Assembly: GCF_016097415.1 (NCBI RefSeq)
Contig: NZ_JAEHGE010000002.1
Coordinates: 124,001-188,000 of the forward strand
Direction of reading: 5' to 3'
DNA from: a sulfur-oxidizing endosymbiont of Gigantopelta aegis
GTDB lineage: Bacteria; Pseudomonadota; Gammaproteobacteria; GRL18
Length of the DNA stretch: 64,000 nucleotides
A program made the position numbers and the translations under genes. Position 1 is the first letter of the stretch. Each line of letters begins with the position of its first letter. The notes below the pieces were generated by a model. It did no database searches. It saw only the letters and a list, made by a program, of their open reading frames with translations, and had not been told where the DNA came from. Positions 52,952 to 62,979 of the stretch are shown one piece after another.

Positions 52952-52989
52952 GACCCTTTCTTAAAATATACTAAAGCAAGAAAATAATA

Positions 52990-53763
52990 ATGTTTGATTG
53001 GTTTTCACAACTAGGCAGAAATACCATTGAGTTTTATGCTCGATTGGGAAGAGAGGTGATGCTCTTTTTACAGACCATTTTGGCCTTTATTCCGTTGATG
53101 TTACGCCCCGGATTAATTGTTCAGCAATTGTTCTCGGTGGGCGTGCGTTCGATGTTGATCATCATCGTGTCAGGTTTTTTCGTGGGCATGGTGCTGGGAC
53201 TTCAGGGTTATAATACGCTGGTTGATTTTGGTGCGGAAGAGTCTCTGGGCGTTATAGTGGCCTTGTCTTTGGTGCGTGAATTAGGCCCTGTTGTTACGGC
53301 CTTATTATTTGCCGGTCGTGCTGGTTCAGCCTTAACGGCTGAAATAGGTTTAATGAAAGCAACCGAGCAATTATCGGGGCTGGAGATGATGGCGGTCAAT
53401 CCTGTTGAGCGGGTATTAGCCCCTAGGTTATTGGCAGGCATTATCAGTATGCCTTTATTGGCCGCCATGTTTAGTGCGGTGGGAATTTTTGGTGGCTATC
53501 TGGTCGGTGTTGATTTGCTAGGGGTTGATGAAGGTTCTTATTGGTCGCAGATGCAGGCAAAAGTTGATTTTGAGAAAGATATTGCCAGTGGGGTGATAAA
53601 AAGCATGGTATTTGGTGTGGTGGTAACCTGGATTGCTGTTTATGAAGGCTATACTTGCTTACCAACCTCGGAAGGGGTGAGTCGGGCTACGACACGTACG
53701 GTGGTTTACTCGGCATTAGTGGTGCTTGGCCTAGACTTTTTATTAACAGCACTAATGCTTTAG
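52990..53763 (+). CDS. mlaE: MlaE, permease of the Mla phospholipid transporter
   Basis: MlaE is the membrane permease of MlaFEDB, 257 residues with about five or six membrane segments. Family motifs are FFVGMVLGLQGYNTLVDFGAEESLGVIVALSLVRELGPVVTALLFAGRAGSALTAEIGLMKATEQLSGLEMM and KSMVFGVVVTWIAVYEGY. ATG start, 38 bp after mlaF. It is followed by a small tandem repeat and then mlaD. Confidence 0.95.
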   Translation: MFDWFSQLGRNTIEFYARLGREVMLFLQTILAFIPLMLRPGLIVQQLFSVGVRSMLIIIVSGFFVGMVLGLQGYNTLVDFGAEESLGVIVALSLVRELGPVVTALLFAGRAGSALTAEIGLMKATEQLSGLEMMAVNPVERVLAPRLLAGIISMPLLAAMFSAVGIFGGYLVGVDLLGVDEGSYWSQMQAKVDFEKDIASGVIKSMVFGVVVTWIAVYEGYTCLPTSEGVSRATTRTVVYSALVVLGLDFLLTALML

Positions 53764-53806
53764 AATCAGTGCTTTAGAATCAGTTGCTTTAGAATCAGTG
53801 CTTTTG
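53757..53806 (+). repeat. Short tandem repeat at the mlaE 3' end
   Basis: Three copies of GCTTTAGAATCAGT(T/G) follow one another, starting in the last codons of mlaE. They look like a local slippage duplication. The repeat fills part of the 83-bp gap before mlaD. Confidence 0.75.
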
Positions 53807-53846
53807 AGTCAAAACGCAAAAAATAAATTAAAGTGGAAATAGGATA

Positions 53847-54320
53847 ATGTCTAATTCAAAAATATTAGAAGTGTCAGTCGGAGTTTTTGTTGCAGTGGGC
53901 ATTGCGGCATTGCTGGTATTGGCGGTGAATGTCAGTAATATTGGTGCTTTTAATGCCGGTCAGCAATATACAGTGAGTGCTAATTTTGACAATATCAGTG
54001 GTTTAAAAGAACGCTCAGCGGTGGCTATTGCGGGTGTGACAGTGGGGCGTGTCAGCAGTATTACGGTTGATCCGATTACTTTTGAAGCGGTGGTCGTAAT
54101 GACTATTGATGCTAATTTTGATGAAGTGCCAGTCGATTCCTCGGTGGGAATTTATACTGCAGGTTTGTTAGGTGAAAAATATGTCGGTATTGAGCCCGGA
54201 GGGGCTCCCGATTATCTTGAAGAAGGCAGTGTTTTTCGTTTAACGCAATCCTCTATTGTTCTGGAAAAATTAATCAGTCAGTTTTTGTTTAGTCAGGGCA
54301 GTGATAAAGACGATCAATAG
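53847..54320 (+). CDS. mlaD: MlaD, MCE-domain subunit of the Mla transporter
   Basis: MlaD is anchored in the inner membrane and forms a periplasmic hexameric ring with a lipid pore. One N-terminal membrane segment (ILEVSVGVFVAVGIAALLVLAV, residues about 5-26) is followed by an MCE domain (YTVSANFDNISGLKERSAVAIAGVTVGRVSSITVDPITFEAVV... GLLGEKYVGIEPGG). Length 157 is slightly below the E. coli 183. mlaC, which normally follows, is missing; mlaB is next. Confidence 0.95.
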   Translation: MSNSKILEVSVGVFVAVGIAALLVLAVNVSNIGAFNAGQQYTVSANFDNISGLKERSAVAIAGVTVGRVSSITVDPITFEAVVVMTIDANFDEVPVDSSVGIYTAGLLGEKYVGIEPGGAPDYLEEGSVFRLTQSSIVLEKLISQFLFSQGSDKDDQ

Positions 54321-54359
54321 ATGTTTGATGAATGATAAAAGAAATGAGTATAAAGTTTT

Positions 54360-54689
54360 ATGAGTAAGAAAACTGCAACTGCAAAGCTTGAAAAAGTCGC
54401 TTCGGGACACTACATACTCAAAGGCCAGTTAAATTTTAAGTCTGTACCGGTGCTTTGGAAACAACATCAGAGTACTTTGTTTACAGATGATAGTGATATT
54501 CTTGATATCGATTTATCCTCATTGGAGCGTTCTGATAGTTCAGGACTTGCTCTATTGGTGGAATGGTATCGAGAAGCCGAGCAGGAAGGTAAGCAAATTT
54601 CTTTTTTTAACCTGCCTGCACAAATGTATGAAATTGCCTGTATTAGTGGGCTGAATGAAATTCTGCCACTGTCATTGAAAGATGACTAA
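54360..54689 (+). CDS. mlaB: MlaB, STAS-domain subunit of the Mla transporter
   Basis: MlaB binds MlaF and stabilises the MlaFEDB complex on the cytoplasmic side. The 109-residue STAS domain contains LDIDLSSLERSDSSGLALLVEWYREAEQEGKQISFFNLP, the anti-anti-sigma-like loop with DSSG. It lies 39 bp after mlaD, where E. coli has mlaC in between. ATG start. Confidence 0.9.
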   Translation: MSKKTATAKLEKVASGHYILKGQLNFKSVPVLWKQHQSTLFTDDSDILDIDLSSLERSDSSGLALLVEWYREAEQEGKQISFFNLPAQMYEIACISGLNEILPLSLKDD

Positions 54690-54772
54690 TATGGAATTTT
54701 CATAACAATATAAGGTTAATCTGAGCAGCTATTGTACGTTCACATTGAAACAGACGAATTAAGAGATAAACT

Positions 54773-55027
54773 ATGACAACTGATGAAATTAAAGTATTAA
54801 TCGAAGCGGGTTTTGACTCGGCAGAAGTAACGGTCAATGGTGACAATGGTATGTTTGACACGATTGTTGTGGCAGAGAAATTTGATGGCTTGTCGCCAGT
54901 GAAAAAACAACAAATGGTTTATGCGACGGTTAATCCTCAAATTACCAGTGGTGAAATTCATGCTCTGACGATTAAGGCCTATACACCCAAAGAATGGCAA
55001 TTAGCCAGTAAATTAAGAATTGGCTAA
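54773..55027 (+). CDS. ibaG: BolA-family protein IbaG
   Basis: BolA-family proteins pair with monothiol glutaredoxins and bind Fe-S clusters; IbaG is the acid-responsive member located beside murA. The 84-residue protein has the BolA core (IEAGFDSAEVTVNGDNGMFDTIVVAEKFDGLSPVKKQQMVYATVNPQITSGEIHALTIKAYTPKEW), with the conserved histidine in the GEIHAL segment. The order mlaB-ibaG-murA matches E. coli. Confidence 0.93.
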   Translation: MTTDEIKVLIEAGFDSAEVTVNGDNGMFDTIVVAEKFDGLSPVKKQQMVYATVNPQITSGEIHALTIKAYTPKEWQLASKLRIG

Positions 55028-55228
55028 ATCTTAACCCAATTGTCAGGCTTCTTTTTCTAAGAAGTTCCAATAAAATGAGCATTTTAATGGTTTGAAATGC
55101 TCAGCAAGTAACAATCTCCTTTTTATACCTTAGTTTTTGTAATAATCCTTTCATTTAAAGTGACTATTATTATAAGAAAGGGTAAAATTCTCAGTTTTGT
55201 TCAATCTTATAAGGTTTGGTAGTACTGA

Positions 55229-56488
<1,260 letters not shown>

Positions 56489-56532
56489 TTGATTATTAAA
56501 GAACTAATAAGTCGAAAAAAAGAGATGAATAA

Positions 56533-57165
56533 ATGAGTGATACCCTGACGATAGCGCTATCCAAAGGACGGATCTTTAAAGAAACTTTGCCTTTGCTTGC
56601 TCATGCCGATATTTATCCTATTGATGATCCGGATAAAAGTCGTAAGCTGATCTTGGACACCAATCATGACAATATTAAATTGGTCATTATTCGTGCTACC
56701 GATGTACCGACTTATGTGCAATATGGTGCGGCTGATGTGGGTGTTGCTGGCAAGGACGTACTGATGGAACATGGTGGTGAAGGGCTTTATGAGCCACTGG
56801 ATCTCAAAATTGCCAAGTGTCGCCTGATGACGGCAGGTCCTGTCGATGATCAGCCCATTAAAGGCCGTTTACGAGTTGCGACAAAATTTGTTAATACCGC
56901 CAAGCGCTTTTATGCGGAAAAAGGTATTCAAGTCGAAGTGATTAAACTGTATGGCTCCATGGAGCTTGCACCATTGGTTGGTTTGGCTGATCGTATTGTC
57001 GATGTGGTTGATACCGGTAATACCTTAAAAGCCAATGGCCTGACGCCTTTGGAACATATTGCGGATATTAGTTCACGTCTGGTAGTCAATAAGGCGGCCA
57101 TGAAGATGAAACATCATCGTGTCAAACAACTGATTGAGCGTATTGCTGAAGCTGTCAATTCGTAG
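56533..57165 (+). CDS. hisG: ATP phosphoribosyltransferase, short form HisG
   Basis: HisG catalyses the first step of histidine synthesis, joining ATP and PRPP. At 210 residues it lacks the C-terminal regulatory ACT-like domain, i.e. it is the short form that works with the HisZ regulatory subunit. Visible motifs are [31 protein letters not shown], and the PRPP site [20 protein letters not shown]. hisZ is not in the window and should be elsewhere. hisD follows after a 196-bp gap that contains a family 2 repeat. Confidence 0.95.
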   Translation: MSDTLTIALSKGRIFKETLPLLAHADIYPIDDPDKSRKLILDTNHDNIKLVIIRATDVPTYVQYGAADVGVAGKDVLMEHGGEGLYEPLDLKIAKCRLMTAGPVDDQPIKGRLRVATKFVNTAKRFYAEKGIQVEVIKLYGSMELAPLVGLADRIVDVVDTGNTLKANGLTPLEHIADISSRLVVNKAAMKMKHHRVKQLIERIAEAVNS

Positions 57166-57187
57166 CGCTTAGTCTCATTGCTGTATG

Positions 57188-57290
57188 TGGGGCTGACCAA
57201 ATAAGTCCATTTATCTTTACACTTGTAGAATGCGGTTCGTTCCTCACCACATCCTACATTTGAAGTGTAAAGCAGGTTGAACGGATCCTA
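57188..57290. repeat. Dispersed repeat family 2, inverted copy with flanks
   Basis: The core GTAGAATGCGG...CACCACATCCTAC (57225-57257) has its central part deleted. The flanks CCATTTATCTTTACAC on the left and AAGTGTAAAGCAGGTTGAACGGATCC on the right match, in reverse, the flanks of the copy at 37335-37485. It lies between hisG and hisD. Confidence 0.8.
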
Positions 57291-57361
57291 TATAGCAATG
57301 AGATTATGTTAAAGCTAACATATTAGAATTATCAATTTATAAAGAGTTTGCGGAGTTTATC

Positions 57362-58669
57362 ATGCTTGATATTAAGCGTCTTGAATCATCAGATAGTAAT
57401 TTCTGGCCATTAATGAAAGAGTTACTGGCATGGGACAATGTCTCAGATGATTCTGTGCAATCAACGGTCAAACAAATTCTAGCCGATGTGCGTAGAGAGG
57501 GCGATAAAGCCCTGGTTAAATATACCAATAAATTTGATCGCATGAATGCTGCCGATATGTCGGTCTTAGAAATTTCACCAGCACGTTTGCAACAGGCCTT
57601 AGATGGCTTGCCTGACGATCAGCGTCATGCTCTCGAAGTGTCAGTCGAACGAGTGCAACGCTACCATGATAAACAAAAAATGGAATCTTGGTCCTATACT
57701 GAAAGCGATGGCACTTTACTGGGACAGCAAGTGACAGCCTTGGATCGCGTTGGACTCTATGTGCCGGGTGGTCAAGCAGCATATCCTTCATCTGTTTTGA
57801 TGAATGCTATTCCTGCTAAAGTTGCTGGTGTGAAAGAATTAATCATGGTTGTCCCCACTCCGGATGGCCAAATCAATGAATTAGTCTTTGCCGCAGCAGC
57901 AATTACGGGCGTGGACAAGGTTTTTTCTGTGGGCGGTGCGCAAGCAGTTGCGGCATTAGCCTATGGCACAGAATCAGTACCTCAGGTTGATAAAATTGTT
58001 GGCCCGGGTAATATTTATGTCGCCACAGCCAAGGGTATGGTATTCGGTACGGTCGGCATTGATATGATTGCCGGCCCCTCAGAAATTTTAGTCATTTGTG
58101 ATGGCAAAACTGATCCCGACTGGATTGCGATGGATCTGTTTTCTCAGGCCGAGCATGATGAAGATGCCCAGCCGATTTTAATTTCACCGGATGCCGCATT
58201 TTTAGACAAAGTTCAGGCTTCGATTGAGCGCTTATTAGGTGAAATGGAAAGAAAAGATATTATCCGTGTCTCCTTGAATGAGCGTGCGGCTATTATTCAT
58301 GTTAAAGATATGGATGAAGCCATTGAGGTGTGTAATTATATCGCGCCAGAGCATTTAGAACTATCGGTGGACGAACCGCAGTCTTTTCTGCCTAAAATTC
58401 GTCATGCGGGTGCTATTTTTATGGGACGTTATACCGCTGAGGCGCTAGGCGATTATTGTGCTGGCCCTAATCATGTATTACCCACCTCCAGAACAGCGCG
58501 CTTTAGTTCTGCATTGGGAGTCTATGACTTTCAAAAACGCTCCAGTTTAATTATGTGCTCCGAAGATGGCGCCTCTGAATTAGGTAAAATTGCTTCTGTC
58601 ATGGCGCGGGGTGAAGGTTTGACTGCCCATGCACGTAGTGCAGAATATCGTATTAAATCAAGCGATTAA
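57362..58669 (+). CDS. hisD: Histidinol dehydrogenase
   Basis: HisD performs the last two steps of histidine synthesis, oxidising histidinol to histidine with NAD+ and a bound zinc. The 435-residue protein has [73 protein letters not shown] and the late [32 protein letters not shown]. Catalytic glutamate and histidine lie in YIAPEHLEL and HVLPT. The start ATG is preceded by a weak GGAG. hisC follows 15 bp later. Confidence 0.97.
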   Translation: MLDIKRLESSDSNFWPLMKELLAWDNVSDDSVQSTVKQILADVRREGDKALVKYTNKFDRMNAADMSVLEISPARLQQALDGLPDDQRHALEVSVERVQRYHDKQKMESWSYTESDGTLLGQQVTALDRVGLYVPGGQAAYPSSVLMNAIPAKVAGVKELIMVVPTPDGQINELVFAAAAITGVDKVFSVGGAQAVAALAYGTESVPQVDKIVGPGNIYVATAKGMVFGTVGIDMIAGPSEILVICDGKTDPDWIAMDLFSQAEHDEDAQPILISPDAAFLDKVQASIERLLGEMERKDIIRVSLNERAAIIHVKDMDEAIEVCNYIAPEHLELSVDEPQSFLPKIRHAGAIFMGRYTAEALGDYCAGPNHVLPTSRTARFSSALGVYDFQKRSSLIMCSEDGASELGKIASVMARGEGLTAHARSAEYRIKSSD

Positions 58670-58684
58670 AAGCCAATGGAGTAG

Positions 58685-59779
58685 ATGATGACTGACTTGG
58701 TTAAGCCTTTAGTTAAGGAATGGATTAGAGACGATATTCGAGCCTTGAATGCTTATCATGTGCCCGATCCCGGCGAGATGATCAAGTTAGATGCCATGGA
58801 AAACCCTTATCTTTGGCCAGAGGCGATGCAACAACTCTGGTTATCGCAATTAGCCAATGTCCCTCTGAATCGCTACCCGGATCCCTCTGCAGCCAAATTG
58901 ACAGCAAAAATTGAGCAAGTCATGGCTGTGCCTAAGAGCATGAAATCAATTTTGGGCAATGGCTCGGATGAACTGATTCAAATCATTTGTATGGCACTGG
59001 CCAAGCCCGATAGCGTTGTGATGGCACCTGAGCCAACCTTTGTCATGTATCAGATGATTGCTCAGTTTACTAATATGCACTACCAGGGCATTCCTCTGGA
59101 CGAGCAATTTCAGCTTGATATGCCCGCCATGCGTGAAGCTATCGAAAAACACCAACCCGCCGTTATTTTTCTGGCCTATCCGAATAACCCCACAGGTAAT
59201 TTATTTTCTGAACAGGATGTTAGGGATATTATTGCTATGGCGCCGGGCTTAGTCGTTGTTGATGAAGCCTATCATGCCTTTGCGGGACATAGCTTTATGC
59301 CCATGTTGGGTGAATATGCGAACTTAGTGGTCATGCGTACGGTGTCTAAAATGGGGCTGGCAGGCTTACGTTTAGGGCTACTTAGCGGTCGCCCAGAATG
59401 GCTCAACGAGTTTGACAAGGTACGCCTACCTTACAATATTAATGTGCTAACCCAATTCAGTGCTGAGTTTGCCCTGGAGCATAGCGACGTACTACAACAG
59501 CAAACCGATCAAATCTGTGCTGATAGAATAAAATTACAAAGCGCTTTAAACGCTCTGCCCAATATTACTCAATACCCCAGCGCGGCAAATTTTATTTTGT
59601 TTAAAATAGCAGACAGGCAATCGGATGATATTTTTACTGCCCTGAAACAATCAGGCATACTCATCAAGCGTCTGGCAAACCCATCAGGCCCCCTAAAAAA
59701 CACCCTAAGGGTGACCATTGGCACTGAGCAAGAAAATGCCGCCTTTATCAAAAGCCTAAGTGATATTCTTAAGCATTAA
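58685..59779 (+). CDS. hisC: Histidinol-phosphate aminotransferase
   Basis: HisC is a PLP-dependent class I/II aminotransferase that makes histidinol phosphate. The 364-residue protein shows ILGNGSDELIQIICMALAKPDSVVMAPEPTFVMYQ, YPNNPTGNLF, VVDEAYHAFAG and the PLP-lysine region MRTVSKMGLAGLRLGLLSG. Start at one of two adjacent ATGs (58685 or 58688) after GGAG. A family 1 repeat follows and probably marks the operon end. Confidence 0.96.
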   Translation: MMTDLVKPLVKEWIRDDIRALNAYHVPDPGEMIKLDAMENPYLWPEAMQQLWLSQLANVPLNRYPDPSAAKLTAKIEQVMAVPKSMKSILGNGSDELIQIICMALAKPDSVVMAPEPTFVMYQMIAQFTNMHYQGIPLDEQFQLDMPAMREAIEKHQPAVIFLAYPNNPTGNLFSEQDVRDIIAMAPGLVVVDEAYHAFAGHSFMPMLGEYANLVVMRTVSKMGLAGLRLGLLSGRPEWLNEFDKVRLPYNINVLTQFSAEFALEHSDVLQQQTDQICADRIKLQSALNALPNITQYPSAANFILFKIADRQSDDIFTALKQSGILIKRLANPSGPLKNTLRVTIGTEQENAAFIKSLSDILKH

Positions 59780-59827
59780 GCTAATGAATGTCCAGCTGTA
59801 AATAAAGTTCTTTATCAGCATAAAATT

Positions 59828-59912
59828 GTAGCGTGGGCACGCTTTTTATGCCCACGCTGAAAGTGTAAACATAAGTGGTCAGCGTGGGCAGATAAAGCCA
59901 TGCCCACCCTAC
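59828..59912. repeat. Dispersed palindromic repeat family 1, full element
   Basis: It starts GTAGCGTGGGCACGC and ends GCCCACCCTAC, with ATGCCCACGCTGA and TCAGCGTGGGCA inside. It lies between convergent hisC and the DegS-like gene. Confidence 0.85.
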
Positions 59913-59955
59913 GTCTGATACGGTAATTTTACTGAATAGTTAACAAGCATTATCC

Positions 59956-61164
59956 CTACGACCCCGACATTTGAGGCCGTTCTTCCGCCAGTACTTTAAA
60001 ATGAAAGGATTGATTCTGTCGAACCCCCCGAAGGATGGCGATATCCCCCGGGCGTAAGTTAGTGATTAATTTTAAGGCATTTTTAGCTGAGGTGATTTTG
60101 ATATTATTAATATGGGTAATAATATCACCGGCCTGTATACCTGCCTTTTGTCCTGGCCCATTTTGCAATACCCCGATGATCAGTAACCCAAAGCCTGCTT
60201 CATTGTGTAACTGCTGTGCTAGCATGGGTGATATTTCTTTGGCTTCAATGCCAATCCAGCCACGGCGTACTTCACCATAAGTGATTAACTGATACATAAT
60301 ATCCTGTGCCAGTATTGAGGGGATGGCAAAGCCAATGCCCTGAGAACCACCACTATTACTGATATTAATCGTATTCAGGCCAATCATTTCGCCCCGAGTA
60401 TTCACTAGCGCACCACCGGAATTGCCGGGATTAATGGCGGCATCGGTCTGGATGAAATTATCAAAATTATTGGCTCGAAATTGAGAGCGATTAAGAGCGC
60501 TAACGATCCCGGAGGTCACGGTATTACCCAGGCCAAAAGGATTGCCGATAGCCAACACAATATCACCGACCTGTAGTTTGGAAGAATCACCAAATTGTAT
60601 GATAGGTAAATTTTGTGCGGTGACTTTTAATAAAGCCAGATCGGTTTCTAAGTCACGACCGACGATTTCTGCACGTAAAAATCGCCCGTCTCTGAGTAAT
60701 ACTTCAATGTCCTCAGCACCTGAAATAACATGATTATTGGTTAAAATATGTCCCTGTGGAGAAACAATGACGCCTGAGCCCAAATTATTCTCTTCTCTAT
60801 AACGCGAAGGGGGATTGCGTTTATCGATGAGCGCTCGAAGTGTGGCACTATTGTATAAATTGTTTGCCTGTTTAATGCGTTTGCGGGTAAATATATTGAC
60901 CACAGCCGGTGCGGCTTTATTGACGGCAGGAGCAAAGCTGGTGAGCACAATGGGGGCAGGCGGTTGATTATGGTCAGTTTGAGAGCTGTTTTGTATTGGC
61001 TGTGCAGCCAAAGGATAAGCTGTATTCACATTGAGTGTAGAATCATTATTCGCTATTGTAGGCTCGGGCAAAAATACATAATAATAGCCCAGCGCCAGCA
61101 AAAATCCGCTCACCGCTGAAAAAATAAGAAAAAATACTGAAGATGAGTGATTTTTGGCTGTCAT
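59956..61164 (-). CDS. degS: Membrane-anchored HtrA-family serine protease (DegS/DegQ-like)
   Basis: The 402-residue trypsin-like protease has an N-terminal membrane anchor (about residues 9-30, SVFFLIFSAVSGFLLALGYYYVF) rather than a cleaved signal. The catalytic triad is visible as histidine in ILTNNHVI, aspartate in LETDLALL and serine in INPGNSGGALVNTRG. One PDZ domain follows (RGWIGIEAKEI... GPGQKAGIQAGDIITHINNIKI). A single PDZ and the anchor suggest DegS, the sensor protease of the sigma-E response, although the length exceeds E. coli DegS (355) owing to a longer linker. It is divergent from nif3. Confidence 0.9.
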   Translation of the reverse strand: MTAKNHSSSVFFLIFSAVSGFLLALGYYYVFLPEPTIANNDSTLNVNTAYPLAAQPIQNSSQTDHNQPPAPIVLTSFAPAVNKAAPAVVNIFTRKRIKQANNLYNSATLRALIDKRNPPSRYREENNLGSGVIVSPQGHILTNNHVISGAEDIEVLLRDGRFLRAEIVGRDLETDLALLKVTAQNLPIIQFGDSSKLQVGDIVLAIGNPFGLGNTVTSGIVSALNRSQFRANNFDNFIQTDAAINPGNSGGALVNTRGEMIGLNTINISNSGGSQGIGFAIPSILAQDIMYQLITYGEVRRGWIGIEAKEISPMLAQQLHNEAGFGLLIIGVLQNGPGQKAGIQAGDIITHINNIKITSAKNALKLITNLRPGDIAILRGVRQNQSFHFKVLAEERPQMSGS

Positions 61165-61230
61165 GCTGATATTTTACACAAAATAGTAGATGATGTATTC
61201 ATTTTAATAGCATAAGATTTGAGTGAAATT

Positions 61231-61974
61231 ATGATAAATCGTAGTAAACTGGTGGAATATTGTGATGAACTTCTGCAAACAAGCTTGTTTAAGGACTATT
61301 GTCCCAATGGCTTACAAATTGAGGGTGGGGATTCAATAAATAAAATTGTTTCGGGCGTTACTGCTAGTCAGGCATTGATCGATGCGGCTATTGAGCAACA
61401 GGCGGATGTAATATTAGTGCATCATGGCTTCTTTTGGAAAGGTGAAAATGCTGTCTTGACGGGCATAAAAAAACGCCGTATCAAGTCCTTATTAGAACAT
61501 GATATTAACCTATTAGCTTATCACTTACCCTTGGATGCGCATAAAATATTGGGTAATAATGCGCAATTAGCGGCAAAATTGAGTTTGACCATCGAGGCTT
61601 ATTTTTCGGGCAATGATATTGCGGTGTTAGGGCAGGTTAAGCCCCAGTCAGGTCATGCGTTTAAGACGCAATTGCAAACCGTTTTGGGACGAGAACCATT
61701 GCATGTGGAAGCGGCAAGAAATATTAGCAAAGTAGCCTTGTGTACCGGGGCTGCGCAGGGCTATATTGAGCAGGCAATTGACTTAGGTGTTGATGCCTTT
61801 ATCAGTGGTGAAATTTCCGAAAACACCTGGCATATAGCCAAAGAAAACAAGGTGCATTACTTTGCTGCCGGTCATCATGCAACAGAGCGATATGGTGTTC
61901 AGGCCTTGGGCGCACATCTGGCGGAACAGTTTTCACTGGAACATCAATTTATTGATATTTTCAATCCCGTTTAA
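61231..61974 (+). CDS. Nif3/YbgI-family dinuclear metal-binding protein
   Basis: The 247-residue Nif3-like protein has histidine-rich metal motifs DVILVHHGFFWKG, LLAYHLPLDAH and FAAGHHATERYGVQALGAHLAEQF. The E. coli homologue YbgI/DUF34 is a toroidal protein of uncertain role, sometimes annotated as GTP cyclohydrolase I type 2. I use ATG 61231 (MINRSKLVEY). An in-frame TTG 12 nt earlier is less likely. It is located between degS and petA, an order common in related bacteria. Confidence 0.9.
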   Translation: MINRSKLVEYCDELLQTSLFKDYCPNGLQIEGGDSINKIVSGVTASQALIDAAIEQQADVILVHHGFFWKGENAVLTGIKKRRIKSLLEHDINLLAYHLPLDAHKILGNNAQLAAKLSLTIEAYFSGNDIAVLGQVKPQSGHAFKTQLQTVLGREPLHVEAARNISKVALCTGAAQGYIEQAIDLGVDAFISGEISENTWHIAKENKVHYFAAGHHATERYGVQALGAHLAEQFSLEHQFIDIFNPV

Positions 61975-62370
61975 GGAGTGATTTAGGTGCTATCTTAGCT
62001 AAAAGCACCTGAAAATGGAGTAAAAATAGCCTTTTTGAACGTCTTTATTTTAGTGTTTTTGAAAAGTTAGGATAGTTTGCTTTTTCTGCAAATTAGTGCT
62101 TTTTAGCGACTTAATAGTGATATATATCAGCTTAATTAGTAAATAATGAAATTGTACTTGATATTATCCCCAGCATTTAAGAAAATACTGCAAATTTTTT
62201 CGGTATCGAATAAAGAAAAATTACCCTCTTCAAACTAATTAATGCCCTGAATAAGTGCATCATAAAAAAATTATATCGATTTCTCTTCGCTGAATCTCAG
62301 CAAAGAGAAATCAAGTGTTTTTTTGATTAATTTGAAGCGAGTTGACATCTTGTATTTGGGAGTTAAGTAA
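61975..62370 (+). promoter_or_regulatory. petAB control region with an FNR-like palindrome
   Basis: This 396-bp gap has no gene. It holds the perfect 12-bp palindrome TGATATATATCA (62118-62129), which fits the FNR/Anr consensus TTGAT-N4-ATCAA with one mismatch in each half. A TTGACA lies at 62343-62348, close to the petA start. The rest is AT-rich with no obvious structure. Confidence 0.45.
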
Positions 62371-62979
62371 ATGAGTGCAGACGCTGTAAATAATAACAAA
62401 CGTCGCTTTCTAATTGCCGCCACCTCTGTGGTTGGTGGTGTGGGCGCCGCCTTTGTTGCTGTACCTTTCGTCAAATCCTGGAATCCCAGTGCTAAAGCTT
62501 TAGCTGCGGGCGCACCAGTTCTTGCTGATATTAGCAAGCTTGAAGAAGGGCAAATGATCACCGTAGAATGGCGCGGTAAGCCAGTCTATATATTAAAACG
62601 TACGGATGCTAACATGAAGGTATTACAAAGTGATATCGATATGTTGGCTGATGTCGATTCAGATGCGTCAAGACAGCCGGAGTATTGTAAAAATTTCGGC
62701 CGTTCATATGATAAATATACCAAGATTTGTGTAATGGAAGGTGTTTGTACTCACCTGGGTTGTGCACCTAAGTATGTGCCTGACCTGAATAACCCCTTCG
62801 CAGGTTCTTTAGGTGAAGGCTGGAAAGGCGGATATTTCTGCCCTTGTCATGGTTCAATCTATGATTTATCTGGTCGTGTCTATCACTCAATGCCTGCACC
62901 ACTTAATTTACCCATTCCTCCGTACAAGTTTGAGAGTGATTCGGTTATTCTGATTGGTCTAGATGGGAGTAAGGCATAA
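62371..62979 (+). CDS. petA: Rieske iron-sulfur subunit of cytochrome bc1
   Basis: The Rieske protein carries the [2Fe-2S] cluster that oxidises ubiquinol in complex III. The 202-residue protein begins with a Tat-like KRRFLIAATSVVGGVGAAFVAVPFVKSW, which stays as its membrane anchor. Cluster ligands are C126 and H128 in VCTHLGC and C157 and H160 in CPCHGS, with the disulfide cysteines C131 and C159. It overlaps petB by one base (TAATG). Together with the sox genes it fits an aerobic or microaerobic sulfur-oxidising chain. Confidence 0.97.
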   Translation: MSADAVNNNKRRFLIAATSVVGGVGAAFVAVPFVKSWNPSAKALAAGAPVLADISKLEEGQMITVEWRGKPVYILKRTDANMKVLQSDIDMLADVDSDASRQPEYCKNFGRSYDKYTKICVMEGVCTHLGCAPKYVPDLNNPFAGSLGEGWKGGYFCPCHGSIYDLSGRVYHSMPAPLNLPIPPYKFESDSVILIGLDGSKA

